Shown in pieces: positions 23,429 through 35,225 of a stretch of 64,000 nucleotides of DNA (its first letter is position 1; each line of letters begins with the position of its first letter). Made by a program: the position numbers and the translations under genes. The DNA is from Isoperla grammatica (lineage: Eukaryota > Arthropoda > Insecta > Plecoptera > Perlodidae). The stretch is taken from the NCBI GenBank assembly GCA_945910005.1, contig OX246744.1:7026619-7090618 (forward strand). The letters are read 5' to 3'. The notes beneath the pieces were generated by a model. That model ran no database searches, was not told the DNA's origin, and saw only the letters and a list, made by a program, of their open reading frames with translations.

Positions 23429-24637
23429 TTACGAATAAGGGGGCTGTGACGACACAGGTCGGACAAACAATCGGTTGCTAGATAGTTGCATTGTTGTGTA
23501 TTTCTTTGATTGGCGCACATTCAATGCCTTTGCCCGAAACAAAACACTGTGCACGGGTGACTATTTTTTTTTAATTCGGAATTAACCCTATTTTCGTACG
23601 TGAAAAGCTAGAAACATTTTAACAATAAAATACTACTGGACCCAAAATGGACTCTTGAGGAATAATATTGAATAAGCTATAACTTACTTGTTTTCACCAT
23701 GGCAACCAGGATTCCCAATGGTTGTTGCTACGGTGAAATCAAGTTAGTATCCTTCGAAATATTTACCCAATGTTCATAATACCGGGCATTAGACTACCAA
23801 TTTTGTATTCATAAACATTCTAAAAGTACCCAAAACTTCCAATATATTGCGGGATTCAAACTTTTCTTTATCGCATTGACCCAGTAACACATTTTTAAGT
23901 AAACTGAACATTTATAAGTTAAAAGACGAACGTTCCATAATGTCGCTAATTCGGATGATAAACGGTTCGGTTCCCCGCGTCATTTAGCAAGATCGCCGGC
24001 AAAGATAACGTGCGACAAACCTTCACGATTAAGATTGCAGCGGCAGATAATGTCGCGGGAGGGGGGGGGGGGGGGGCGTACCCGTACACGGCCGGCTCAT
24101 AACGATTATCTGTTTCGACTTCGAGCAAGACGTCTATTTATAGAACTATAACATCGGGGAAACTGGTGAGGTGCTTAAGTTAATTACTCAAATAAAGTTG
24201 AAGCGAAACGGATGAAAATTAAACGCTTTTGTACGTTTTCGAACATGGAAAGTAGGGGTTCAGGGGAAGGGGGGTTTTAAACTCAAGGCTCAATTTGTAC
24301 CGGGACACGATTCCGGTCCATTTTTATTTTAGCAGAAACGCTTGTTCTAGCATTATTTCCTAATGTGGTACAGAAAGACAATTTTCTGTTAATAAAATCA
24401 TACCTACTTACTTATATTGCTGTTTAAAGGGAGTTATATAGATATGAGTATACTGGCACACATGGTAGAAGGTCGGGGACTGGTGTGGGGGGGGGGGGTC
24501 GAGGTGGAATCATGGAACAAGAATTCCTCCATACTTTAAAGAAAATCTGTCAAATCAAACAACCATTTCTTTTAGAAAATGTTAGCAATTTATTTCGCTG
24601 CCCTGTATAAGACGTAATGTGGTTTTTCAATACACAG
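23429..24637. other. No gene; G runs at 24059-24077 and 24486-24500
   Basis: I see no coherent frame or repeat pair. The G runs give false Pro or Gly stretches in translation. Confidence 0.5.
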
Positions 24638-25020
24638 CAGGTAGCTTTCAATAGACGTCACGTGGCGGCCATTATGAGGTACACATTGATTGTTTACATT
24701 TGTTCTGTCAATAGAAGACACATAGGTTATCCAGGAAATATCACACAGTTTCAAGCCGTATAGATTGATGTGTGCAGGTAAAAGTTTAAGAAAATGATAA
24801 CACATGCAAATGATTGTCTTCAAACAGAGTTTACGCATTCTTATTTTGTTTTCAGTCATAATACGGAACCTTTGTTTGAAAACAGTTGATGTGTCAGTCA
24901 AAGGACACCTGCAATATTGCAACAATGCAGTGTCGGAAGAACGTAAACAAATGTTTACAGAGTACCTCAGTACGGCTACCGTGCGATACCTGAAATGACG
25001 TTATTGCAAGCTCCCTTTAA
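24638..25020. mobile_element. Family F element, uninterrupted copy
   Basis: GTAGCTTTCAATAGACGTCA at the left and ATGACGTTATTGCAAGCTCC at the right are inverted ends. The body is the reverse of 19389-19755. Confidence 0.8.
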
Positions 25021-25852
25021 CATTTCAGGAACGGAAATTTTTATTGGAAGAAAGAAACGCTCATGAGAAAGAACACTAAATTCTCTAAAAGATAATATAT
25101 TTTTGTTTATGTTGAACAAATTTAAAGCACTTTAAAATAATTTTAACCGACAAATCGGAGACGACTGTATCAATGAATTTCGGTGATTAAACCGACGAAC
25201 ATAATCAATGTTACCAACTTAACGGACACATCAGACTATAACTAATGGCGCTAATTAGTGTGTTTTAAGTGATCTATTTAAACGGAACTGTTAAAATGTA
25301 ATACCCCCTATAATTCAACCGTAAAATATTACGCTTCCGCCAAATACCACTGTCAAAACATCTCATTTATAACGGCCATTAAAATGTCAGTACGAAGAAA
25401 TTAATAGCATTGTAATAAACCTTGCAAAAATAACAAAGTAGACAGAATGTTATGTTTTTTTTTTCAGCAGTCACGTACCCTACCGGTAGATGTTAAGATA
25501 ATATTAATTTTGGGGAAAAAAAGAAATATAAATAAGTTAATCGTAGACTATTAAAACTAGGAATGTAAGCTGCACGCAAGGTGAAAGTTCGTGGGGGGAG
25601 GGGGGGCTGGCGGGAAACTTTGGACTAGACAACTTTATAGTTAGTTACAAAGTTTATGTAGATCTGCATTCAACTCAGGGTTGGCCTAGACGCGATAGCG
25701 CTAAGCTATAACGTCAATACTTGTATTATTATGATTATGTATATTGTTCCTCCTTTTGACTAATATTGTTTACGTTTATGTTCACATTGACCTCCTTTAA
25801 ATTTATTAATTTTAAATAGTGATCCTTGTCTTTGTTGGCTGTGGAGATACTA
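25021..25852. other. No gene seen
   Basis: AT-rich with a G-rich run at about 25592-25606. Nothing recognised. Confidence 0.45.
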
Positions 25853-26005
25853 AGGGCGTATCTCAAATCTCTATTTTGGTCTGCTTCGCCTACTTCGCCA
25901 ACTAACACAACAATTACCAATTGTTATAATTATAATTGTTACTAATTGTTAGGTTAGTCAGCTACGCTAGTTCACTAGCGAAAACATCGATTTGAGACAC
26001 AGCCT
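25853..26005. mobile_element. Family K short MITE
   Basis: AGGGCGTATCTCAAATC and GATTTGAGACACAGCCT are inverted ends of a 153-bp element. The centre is rich in AATTGTTA and its complement. Confidence 0.7.
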
Positions 26006-26033
26006 AACTACTTAAAGACAAATGCATAGGCAA

Positions 26034-26305
26034 TTAATTCCGGGTATAGCACAATTGACTCAATTCTTAAAATAGCCGTGTTGCCGTGTTTTGTTTCGGA
26101 CAAAAATTGAATATGCACCAATCAAAGAAAGATACAACAATGGAGTTTTGCCTAGTAACACATTGTTTGTCTGCCTGTGATGTAACAGCCCCCTCAATTG
26201 AGTCTTGTGCTATAGCTACGTCGATCACTGCTAAAAAGCTGACGTTTCGGGCAGGTTACAGTGCAGTAATCGACGCGGCTATACCCGAAAGTCAAATTAA
26301 TTAAT
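26034..26305. mobile_element. Possible small TIR element
   Basis: CGGGTATAGC at 26041 is answered by GCTATACCCG at about 26278-26287, both next to AATTAATT. Part of the inside recurs at 57781-57835. Confidence 0.45.
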
Positions 26306-26332
26306 TGACTCGGGCCGCGAAAGCCTACGTGA

Positions 26333-26957
26333 GTGTTTAAATGCATAGGCGCTCCTCACGTGCTCCTCAACTCATACCTTTCCTCAGGCTCGCCCAACCA
26401 CCAATCACAGAGCAGCATTGCCGCGTGGACTGCTCTGTGATTGGTGGTTGGGTGAGTCTGAGGAAAGGCCGAACCACCAATCACAGAGCAGCATTGCCAT
26501 GTGGACTGCTCTGTGATTGGTAGTTGGGTGAGTCTGAGGAAAGGCTGAACCACCAATCACAGAGCAGCACTGCCATGTGGACTGCTCTGTGATTGGTAGT
26601 TGGGCGAGTCTGAGGAAAGGCTGAACCACCAATCACAGAGCAGCATTGCCAAGTGGACTGCTCTGTGATTGGTGGTTGGGTAAGTCAGAGGAAAGGCTGA
26701 ACCACCAACCACAGAGCAGCATTGCCATGTGGACTGCTCTGTGATTGGTGGTTGGGTGAGTCTGAGAAAGGCTGAACCACCAATCACAGAGCAGCATTGC
26801 CATGTGGACTGCTCTGTGATTGGTAGTTGGGTGAGTCTGAGGAAAGGCTGAACCACCAATCACAGAGCAGCATTGCCATGTGGACTGCTCTGTGATTGGT
26901 GGTTGGGTGAGTCTGAGGAAAGGCTGAGTTGAGGAGCTATGAGGCCTATGCATTTAT
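26333..26957. mobile_element. Foldback element with seven internal palindromes
   Basis: Outer ends TAAATGCATAGGC and GGCCTATGCATTTA plus CTCCTCAACTCA and TGAGTTGAGGAG are inverted. Between them lie seven units of about 77 bp, each a palindrome with arms AACCACCAATCACAGAGCAG and CTGCTCTGTGATTGGTGGTT around a short spacer, joined by GGGTGAGTCTGAGGAAAGG. Frames on both strands repeat for this reason. Confidence 0.92.
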
Positions 26958-27297
26958 CCCTTAGCCTACTTAGAAAATGTATTAGAAATACTGTATTAGC
27001 TTACATGGTGAAACGAATTAGATTTTCTATTATTATTGTGCACTTTTATACCTTTTTGTAATTTAAATTATTATGTAGGCAGTGGTAGAAGATAGAGAAA
27101 GATGGTGGGAGGGCAGGATGGAGAGCGTGGTGGGTGAAAAGGCAAGAGAAATTCATTCACGAAGAAAATGAAGTTGAAGAAAATGATGTGTCGAGCTTGG
27201 CATGCCGATACTGATTCCTGGGATGCCCAAGATCAATGGTGGAAACATCCCTTTACCCAACTAAATTATGTTGGAATAAATAGTATAGCGATATATA
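26958..27297. other. No gene seen
   Basis: A 95-codon frame starting at 27168 crosses into the next transposon end at 27298, so it is chance. Confidence 0.5.
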
Positions 27298-28348
27298 GGT
27301 CAAGTGTGGTAAATATGAGACACTTTTACACACTTTTGAGTAAAACACACATATTTCAGCCTCTAGACAGCTTCAAATATATATATTTAGTACCTAATGG
27401 CATCCCTTATTCTATTAAATACTATAAACATACTCTTTTAAGAAAATTACATTAACAATTAAATAAAAACCGTGTCTCATTTTTTCCCAACACAAATGTC
27501 AAATATGAGACGCTTGTGTCCAAAAATGAGACAATGCTTGTAGAGCCATAACCAACAGTGCTAGGGACTTGGGAGGGTAAATATGAGACAGAGGAGAAAA
27601 AATTGAGACAAGTCAGTCTTTGAACCATGCAATTATCTATATTATTAATCGTTTTAATACAAATTTAAGATTACAGTGCGTTGTAATTACTAATTTGACA
27701 TTTAAAACATGCCTGAAGGGCTATTAATAATTACTAATTTGACATTTAAAACATGCCTGAAGGGCTATTAATTATAAATAACTAGGCTATGAGCATTTAT
27801 AACTCAAGAAAAAAATAGTATACAGCATCATCAATCTTATTTAACTAGGCCCTAACGGTTTTTGTACTTCAAAATTTCCGGAACTTCGCAAACAAGCCGT
27901 TTGTTGAACCTGAATGTTTGCATTGAGTCAGTGTCTCATGTTTACCCTTTTGGGTGTATCATTTTTACCCCACAACTTTGGCTTGTAGTTACTACAAAAT
28001 GCCACTAGGTGGCAGTCACTACTAGTATTATCCATTTTCCTCTGTCCAATGGGAACAGTTTAAAAAAAACAGGCGGGATTTTGAATGAGATGGCAAAGAG
28101 ATACAAAGTAAAGTGTAAGCATCCAAAATGAAAGTTTTTGAGCAGATTTTTCAGCATCTTTTTATAATAATTATTCTAAAATAAGCTTTAAACAACTTCC
28201 TGCAATTTTTTGTGTACATTATAAAACAAATGTTGATGTTTCTTTTTTAATTTTTGCCTAAGATTATAATATAATATTTATAGTTGATTTTTATGTGTCT
28301 CATTTTTACCCAAATATAAGGTGTGTCTCATATTTACCACACTTGACC
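27298..28348. mobile_element. 1.05-kb TIR element with repeated GAGAC motifs
   Basis: GGTCAAGTGTGGTAAATATG and CATATTTACCACACTTGACC are perfect inverted ends. AAATATGAGAC or its complement recurs inside at about 27310, 27494, 27582, 27940 and 28300, as in elements with repeated transposase binding sites. A 60-bp tandem duplication (ATTACTAATTTGACATTTAA) lies at 27688-27770. No transposase is seen. Confidence 0.85.
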
Positions 28349-29589
28349 CAATTATTATATATAGGCTTACGTTTATTGTTTTGTTATTGTAAGTGCGTCT
28401 ACTTTAAATTCCCGAATTCAAAACTAGCTTACACTATGTGGCTGCATTCTTGTCAAGAAATAAATAGTCGAAAAATGATTTAGCATTAGTGCATCTTCCA
28501 GTGCAAAAAAGGTATCAGGGGCGATTTATACAATCAGTAAAATAGTCTATCAGCAAATGCCGTCAGTATAGATTATATCGGTGCGTGCAGTTATCTGTCG
28601 TGCCGACAGAGTAAGGATTCAGACCAGCAACGCGGACTAGTGTAAAACTGAGCAACTATTTATAACCAGAACACGAGGCGAAAAAAGTGGCCATACTAAA
28701 AACGTCGACCGACACTTTTTTAAGTGTCTGTCTGCACAGGTAACAAAATAAAATTGCTAAAACAAGATTATCTGTAAGAAGGTTTTGTTAATAAAACTAG
28801 GACGTGGCAAACCTTCCCACAATATAAAAAAAAACATGGTAAACAAATGGGAGGATACAATTTTAAACCAAGGTCATTTAGATCCCCTGGCGGGGTCTCG
28901 TCGAACTCCGAAACAAGGTCCTCTTAAACAATTCCCACAATGTTTAAAATAGCATATTATTCAAAAGGAAGATTAATTTATGAAAACTTATCAATTGATC
29001 TTACAAAACAAATTATGGCCCAAAAAGGCAAAATAACAGCCCCTAAAGAGATATTGTCTGCACATTCTATCAGATTTAATGTATCTAATGGCGTAATGTA
29101 TTTGTTGGATGAATGTGAATCTGAAATGAAATAATATAATTCAAAAAAATAAATATTGGACCATTTTGAAAACTATCTAGAATCTTTTGTAAAATTATCA
29201 CCACAGTCTTCTAAATCTTGATGTAGCCACAACAATACACAACAAATAAAAATGTAAAAATAAGGATCTTCTCTGCATCAATGAACCTTGATACAACATA
29301 CGAAAACTAATTTTAAATTGTTGTGTATTGTTGTTCTTGAAGATTTAGGGGACAGTGATGATATACTCATACAGAAGGGTCCTAGATAGTTATTTTTAAA
29401 GTGGTCTGGTACCTATGTAACAGAAACACATGCAAGTATGGAAAGTAAATTATCACATTGGATTCTATCAATTTAATATATCCACAGTTTATAAACGAAT
29501 TCCTAGTCATAAATTTTAACAATAAATCTCTTTTTATCACCATTTGCAGCATTGGGGCCAATACAAAGACCTTACTTTGAAGTTCAACT
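28349..29589. other. No gene; family N and G fragments
   Basis: CCAAGGTCATTTAGATCCCC at about 28862 belongs to family N. The part 29155-29405 is family G. A 64-codon frame at 28940-29134 has no recognisable features. Confidence 0.5.
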
Positions 29590-29735
29590 AAACGACGTAC
29601 GCAGAGTCAAGTGTCAAGTTTTGTTGCTATGGAATTGTTTTACTACATGCTATTTTCCAAAAGAAGAACAAAACTCCATAGCAACCATAAACAAATCACA
29701 TACTTAACTTGACTGCGCATTCCGCCCTTTAAAGA
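29590..29735. mobile_element. Family O foldback, copy 1
   Basis: GCAGAGTCAAGTGTCAAG, TTGTTGCTATGGAATTGTTT and the answering CTCCATAGCAACCATAAACA, TTAACTTGACTGCGCATTCC. Confidence 0.75.
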
Positions 29736-30145
29736 AGACCTTGGCTCTTACATCCAACCAAGGCTTAGCCCGGTCGTTGTTGGTTTAATCCATATTAATT
29801 TCCTCTCTTCACTTTCAACCGATAGAAGAAGTTTTCTTCGGCGAGAACACTCGGCGTGTTGGATTAAGCAGTGGGGGGGGGGGTGTAGGGGGAGGGGGGG
29901 GGCTTATGCCAATCGATTCGTATATAAAACCTATGTCTTAGGCGGGTGCCCCTGCCTCTAAAGCCAGAGGGATCAGGCGGTACAGTTACGTATGGGCACC
30001 AAGGTTACAGCTAGGGCACAGATATAGTCGTTCCACAGCAACCTTGTGGATACTGACGTCATAGATGATGGAGGCATTGACCAATCAAATGTCAGTATTT
30101 GAAAAACCACTCGCTGATTAAGATATAAAACAAGTAAACGTATAA

Positions 30146-30710
30146 GGGTCTGTCCAAAAGCTAGGAATTATGCTTGCTTCCTTGCTCGTTTGCTTGATTG
30201 GTTGTCTAATTTTAAGTCATGACGTCAGAAGCAAGAGTCAAAAGATCTCGAATTCTAGTTTGCTTGGCAAAGAAGAAAAAGAAGATTTAAGACAACGAAA
30301 GTGTACACTCATTTGCTTATCTTGTTTGCTAACAATGGATGCTGAACAAAGCGTCGACATGGTGCGGCAAGAGGAACCTGTTGTAATTAAATTTAAGTGT
30401 ATAACATGATAATAAATTATAGGCCTAGAGTGAATTCAATTTTTGGATGATTAACAACTTAAATTCCCGTTTCTCTGACCCATCCTTACTGTTATTTCTG
30501 AATGAAAAAATGTAAACAAACGCACGTGATACGCACACGTAGATAGTAATACATAATGTTACCACCAGGTGTCAGGTCAATTTGTTAAGCAAGCGTCAAA
30601 AGCTCCAATAACGAGGCAAACTACTAAAATACGCAAGCTATTAAAACAAGCAAGTAAGACAACAAGCAAGTAAGCAAATAAGCAAGCTATTTTAACTTTT
30701 GGACAGACCC
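30146..30710. mobile_element. 565-bp PIF/Harbinger-like element
   Basis: GGGTCTGTCCAAAAG and CTTTTGGACAGACCC are perfect inverted ends, flanked by TAA at 30143-30145 and 30711-30713. Subterminal AAGCAAGCAAG-type repeats lie on both arms. A 79-codon frame starting at 30170 inside it shows no domain. Confidence 0.85.
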
Positions 30711-30975
30711 TAATGAATAAATTGTATTGAATATTAGCGTGATGTATTGACTTCTGTCTCTTTGAAATGCTTTAAAATTGTGACAAAGTAAAATCAAAAT
30801 ATTTCATCCTTTAGAGAATTTCGGCGCAGTATTATCAATAAACTTCGGAAAAATATTTATAGGGCTACTAACTTGTTTTCAGCATGGCAACAACTAATGG
30901 GAAGCGAAGTTGGCATGTAGTGAAAACAAATAAGTAGTTTACTAAATGTTTAACCGAAGTTCGGAATACCTGGCC

Positions 30976-31279
30976 TTAAGGCCGTATGCACAGTTAAGTG
31001 TCAAGTTAAGTACAGGATTTGTTGCTATGGAATTGTTTTATTATATGCTGTTTTCCATAAGAAGAACAAACTCCATAGCAACCATAAACGAATCACATAC
31101 TTGATCTTTGATTGGTTATCGGCTTATCGCTCACTCGTCGATGGTGTTCGGATCCTACAGGGTTGGTTTAGTCGCTTTAAATTAAAGTCCCCCACTGAAA
31201 ATCAGTCTTGTTACTGAGTGGGTAGACTCTAAATGTGAATTTATTTATTTTATTTTATTTTACTTTGCATTCTGCCCTT
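30976..31279. mobile_element. Family O copy 2 with a nested SINE-S piece
   Basis: GGCCGTATGCACAGTTAAGT opens it; GCATTCTGCCC closes it. Between ACATACTTGA and TTTGCATTCTG sits SINE-S body and tail (about 31104-31263), absent from O copy 1. Confidence 0.8.
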
Positions 31280-32515
31280 CGTGCTCTTTCAATTGTGAAT
31301 GTATGTTGGTAACAAATCAATATTTCCGTTATTCAGATGTTATTATCGCAATATTAAGGTGTGTTGCAATATCAATGAGCACGACTGTACACCGCACACA
31401 CGTGGGGCAGTGTACAAACACATGACCGCAACTGTACCCTCGTGCCAACGGACGCACGAAACCGAGTTTCCGGAGTTTGCCGGATCGATCCCGAGCGACA
31501 GTTGACGAGGGCGCCATTCAATCTTGATTGTAACAACATACAATACATCAATATCGGGAATACTGATATCTCGAGTACGCTTATACACTTATACACATTT
31601 ATTAAGTTAAAACAAAGAAAAAATGTTATTCATACCCTAGATGGGGGTTCCTATCATCAAAACAACTAATTTAAAAAGATTAAAATATTTTCATCGTTAA
31701 AAGATACGACTATCATTTCTGTGTAACTGTTTAAAATAATTTATGTCATTAATAAATTAAATGATGTTATCTTAACATGGTTTTAGCATTGTTTAATGTT
31801 AAATCTTAAATCTTGAAACGTATATTTTAATGATATGTATTTTTCTATTTACAGTAATAACAAAACTTTAAACCTATTGATAATTTGAATGATTTTCATA
31901 AACAATGAAAACAGGAAAAATCTTCGCATAATGTCTTTTAAATTCACAATTTAACGTTCAAGTTTTAACGTTTACAGTTATAATATATTATGTAGATACA
32001 CAACATAAACAGGATAATCATAATTAATAGAATGATCCCTGGGTAAAAATCGAATAGTTCTTAAATCTTGTTTTCGAATCAAAAGAAAAACTAGAATTTT
32101 ATTTGGTGTCTCCCAAGTATAAAAGAAAGGGAAAGTGTGCAGCTTCGAATGCTAATATCACGAAATAAAGATATAGCCTACATTCATTTCAAGGTTATGG
32201 TACGGGTATGAGCTATAAACAGAAAGTGACGTTTTGGGGGATTCCCGAATAAAATTCAACTCTCACATAGAAATGTAAATGATCATGGAAATCAGAGCAT
32301 CAGAGACTATAACTTTAACAATAGAAACACTCCCTTAAAGAACCTTGACTCTAGAAGGCGGTGGGTAGGGGGGGGGGGAGGGGGGGAGGGGGGGGGTATA
32401 TTAGCAGTGCCGAGCGCCGAGCGGCGATAGAAGGTACTGTCTATATTATTATATTCGGCTGGGCGGGAACCGGATGACCCAGTGTTGCTGTAACTAAGCT
32501 CTATCGATCCGCGCT
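31280..32515. other. No gene; G-rich run at 32368-32396
   Basis: Several overlapping chance frames on both strands at 31299-31669. The G-rich run and a GC-rich stretch precede the satellite. Confidence 0.5.
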
Positions 32516-33884
32516 GCCGTTCAGGGGTGTCCCGCAGGGGTCTTACCACGGACCGAGTTTATACTCGCGCTGAAACGGTGACGTAGGCAGGAGACAGGGG
32601 TGTCCCGCAGGGGTCTTATCACGGACCGCGTTTATACTCGCACTCAGTGACGTAAGCAGGGGTGTCCCGCAGGGATCTTATCAGGGCCCGAGTTTATACT
32701 CGCACTCAAACGGTGACGTAGGCAGGGGTGTCCCGCAGGGATCTCACCACGGACCGCGTTTATACTCGTACTCAGTAGGAACACGGTGACGTAGGCAGAG
32801 GTGTCCTGCAGGGGTTTGACCACGGATCACGTTTATACTCGCACTCAAACGGTGACGTAGGCAGGGGTGTCCCGCAGGGGTTTGACCACGGATCACGTTT
32901 ATACTCGCACTCAAACGGTGACGTAGGCAGGGGTGTCCCGCAGGGGTTTGACCACGGATCACGTTTATACTCGCACTCAAACGGTGACGTAGGCAGGGGT
33001 GTCCCGCAGGGGTTTTACCACGGATCACGTTTATACTCGCACTCAAACGGTGACGTAGGCAGGGGTGTCCCGCAGGGATCTCACCACGGACCGCGTTTAT
33101 ACTCGTACTCAGTAGGAACACGGTGACGTAGGCAGAGGTGTCCTGCAGGGGTTTTACCACGGATCACGTTTATACTCGCACTCAAACGGTGACGTAGGCA
33201 GGGGTGTCCCGCAGGGGTTTGACCACGGATCACGTTTATACTCGCACTCAAACGGTGACGTAGGCAGGGGTGTCCCGCAGGGGTTTGACCACGGATCACG
33301 TTTATACTCGCACTCAAACGGTGACGTAGGCAGGGGTGTCCCGCAGGGGTTTTACCACGGATCACGTTTATACTCGCACTCAAACGGTGACGTAGGCAGG
33401 GGTGTCCCGCAGGGATCTCACCACGGACCGCGTTTATACTCGTACTCAGTAGGAACACGGTGACGTAGGCAGAGGTGTCCTGCAGGGGTTTTACCACGGA
33501 TCACGTTTATACTCGCACTCAAACGGTGACGTAGGCAGGGGTGTCCCGCAGGGGTTTGACCACGGATCACGTTTATACTCGCACTCAAACGGTGACGTAG
33601 GCAGGGGTGTCCCGCAGGGGTTTGACCACGGATCACGTTTATACTCGCACTCAAACGGTGACGTAGGCAGGGGTGTCCCGCAGGGGTTTGACCACGGATC
33701 ACGTTTATACTCGCACTCAAACGGTGACGTAGGCAGGGGTGTCCCGCAGGGGTTTGACCACGGATCACGTTTATACTCGCACTCAAACGGTGACGTAGGC
33801 AGGGGTGTCCCGCAGGGGTTTGACCACGGATCACGTTTATACTCGCACTCAAACGGTGACGTAGGCAGGGGTGTCCCAACATAG
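32516..33884 (+). repeat. 66-bp satellite, about 20 units, related to a reverse-transcriptase motif
   Basis: The unit runs CGGTGACGTAGGCAGGGGTG, TCCCGCAGGGGTTTGACCAC, GGATCACGTTTATACTCGCA, CTCAAA. A 73-bp variant with AGTAGGAACA recurs every fifth unit, giving a 337-bp higher-order period. Because 66 is divisible by 3, frames stay open on the minus strand. In the plus frame the first units read GVPQGSYHGPSLYS, close to the GVPQGSxLGPxLYS motif of LINE reverse transcriptases. Confidence 0.93.
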
Positions 33885-34180
33885 CCATACATTTGTTATA
33901 AAAGTAATTCGTTGTATCTGGTTTCGTATGATAATGATGATTATTATTATTATTGCTGTTTAACGACTACTTATAAATCGTCAGCTTTTGCAGTCGTCTC
34001 GTACAACAGGCAGAGCTAAATCTATTCCATCCCGAGCCCCATTCAGACTCCATAATGTGACGAGCAATGGGTATTCTACAAGGATTGTTGTGGAGGTTAA
34101 ATTCCCAGTTAGGTAATGGTTGGTGGGTAAATGAATAGATGTTCCACAAGGGTTGTAATAGGGACCACGTTTATTCTCGG
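33885..34180 (+). pseudogene. Degenerate reverse-transcriptase-like pieces beside the satellite
   Basis: At about 34140-34180 the plus strand reads VPQGL, two stops, then GPRLFS; at about 34069 it reads GILQGLL. Both resemble the satellite unit and the RT motif and look like older relatives outside the array. Confidence 0.5.
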
Positions 34181-34859
34181 AATTACTCTCCCTTATGTTG
34201 GAAAAATGCTGTTTGTTGGCATTTTAAACATTCATAAAACGTTATAACTGTTTTTTGTTATTTTTTTGTAGTGTGCCTTCATTTGTATGTCCACAGACGA
34301 CAACGAAAATTAACAGGTGCTAAAAATAAATCGTCTGTAACACTTTAAGTTGAATAGCCAACAATCAAGTGTTTACACAAATTTCAAATCAAATCAACCG
34401 TTTGGCGAGCGGTATCGACGAAGATGGAACTGTCACTTCCGAGGACCCAACTTGGCGGCCATCTTTGCAAAGTGGACGTCCATTACTATTCATGAATCGC
34501 AAACCACCGCCGACTTGATTAACATCTTTGAATAAAGATGAGTATTCAAGTGCTTTGGAACAACAAACAACGACCCCCGCGTTTCAAGTAGGTCGTTAGG
34601 CTGATGAAATGGTGATTATACATTTAAATATTTATTTATAGGTGGTATTTGACTGGTGAAATTCAAATGTGCTCCATTGACAGGTGAAATGTGAAAGGTG
34701 CATCGTCAATTGTTGTGCCCCATCTGGACCCGGAGTAGAGTTCGATCCAGGGTGACTCTGCCAGTCGTAAGAGGCGGCGAAACGAGCTGAGCATTTCCAT
34801 CCATTGACTCCATTTTCCTCCTACTTGTCCCTTTTCTCCAATCTTCAACTAACGTCATA
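34181..34859. other. No gene; dispersed repeat H at about 34715-34800
   Basis: GGGTGACTCTGCCAGTCGTA, AGAGGCGGCGAAACGAGC matches 10590 (reverse) and 61930. The rest is unremarkable. Confidence 0.5.
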
Positions 34860-35225
34860 TGATAGACCATTTCAAAAACTATCTAGGACTCTTTGTATGA
34901 TTATCATCACGGTCCTCTAAATCTTTAAAAGCAACAATACACAACAATTAAAAATATAAAATCAAGGTTTGTAGATGATGATCTTGTATGCATCAATGAT
35001 GCTTGATATAAAATTTGAAAACTGATTTTTAATTGTTGTGTATTGTTGTCATTGGTGATTTAGAAAACCGTGATGATACTCATACAAAGGGTTCTAAATA
35101 GTTTTTGAAATGACCCAACCCAAGGTCCACTAGATCGCTAGTAGCGTGCGCGCAGTATGCGCGAAGTTCGACGACACCCCGCCAGGGGATTTAGTGGACC
35201 TTGGAAATGACCTATTGAGCTGTCA
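34860..35225. mobile_element. Family G repeat split by a family N element
   Basis: GACCATTTCAAAAACTATCT and TTGTGTATTGTTGTCATTGG are G-repeat sequence. It is interrupted at GAAATGACC and resumes with the same nine bases. Confidence 0.8.
35116..35203. mobile_element. Family N hAT-like element, 88 bp
   Basis: A palindrome with CCAAGGTCCACTAGATC and GATTTAGTGGACCTTGG arms, flanked by GAAATGACC at 35107-35115 and 35204-35212 (the last element base overlaps the 9-bp reading, so 8 bp is also possible). Duplications of 8 bp are typical of hAT elements. Confidence 0.72.

Noticed and set aside
24590..24925. 111-codon frame with Cys residues
   Set aside because: Part of family F; the related copy at 19389-19755 has only shorter frames, so no conserved protein is indicated.
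26356..26953. Overlapping repetitive frames (PITEQSTWQCC units)
   Set aside because: They come from the palindromic array, and similar frames are open on both strands.
33418..33888. 156-codon repetitive frame (CLRHRLSASINVIRG units)
   Set aside because: Open only because the 66-bp satellite unit is a multiple of three; several frames are open at once.
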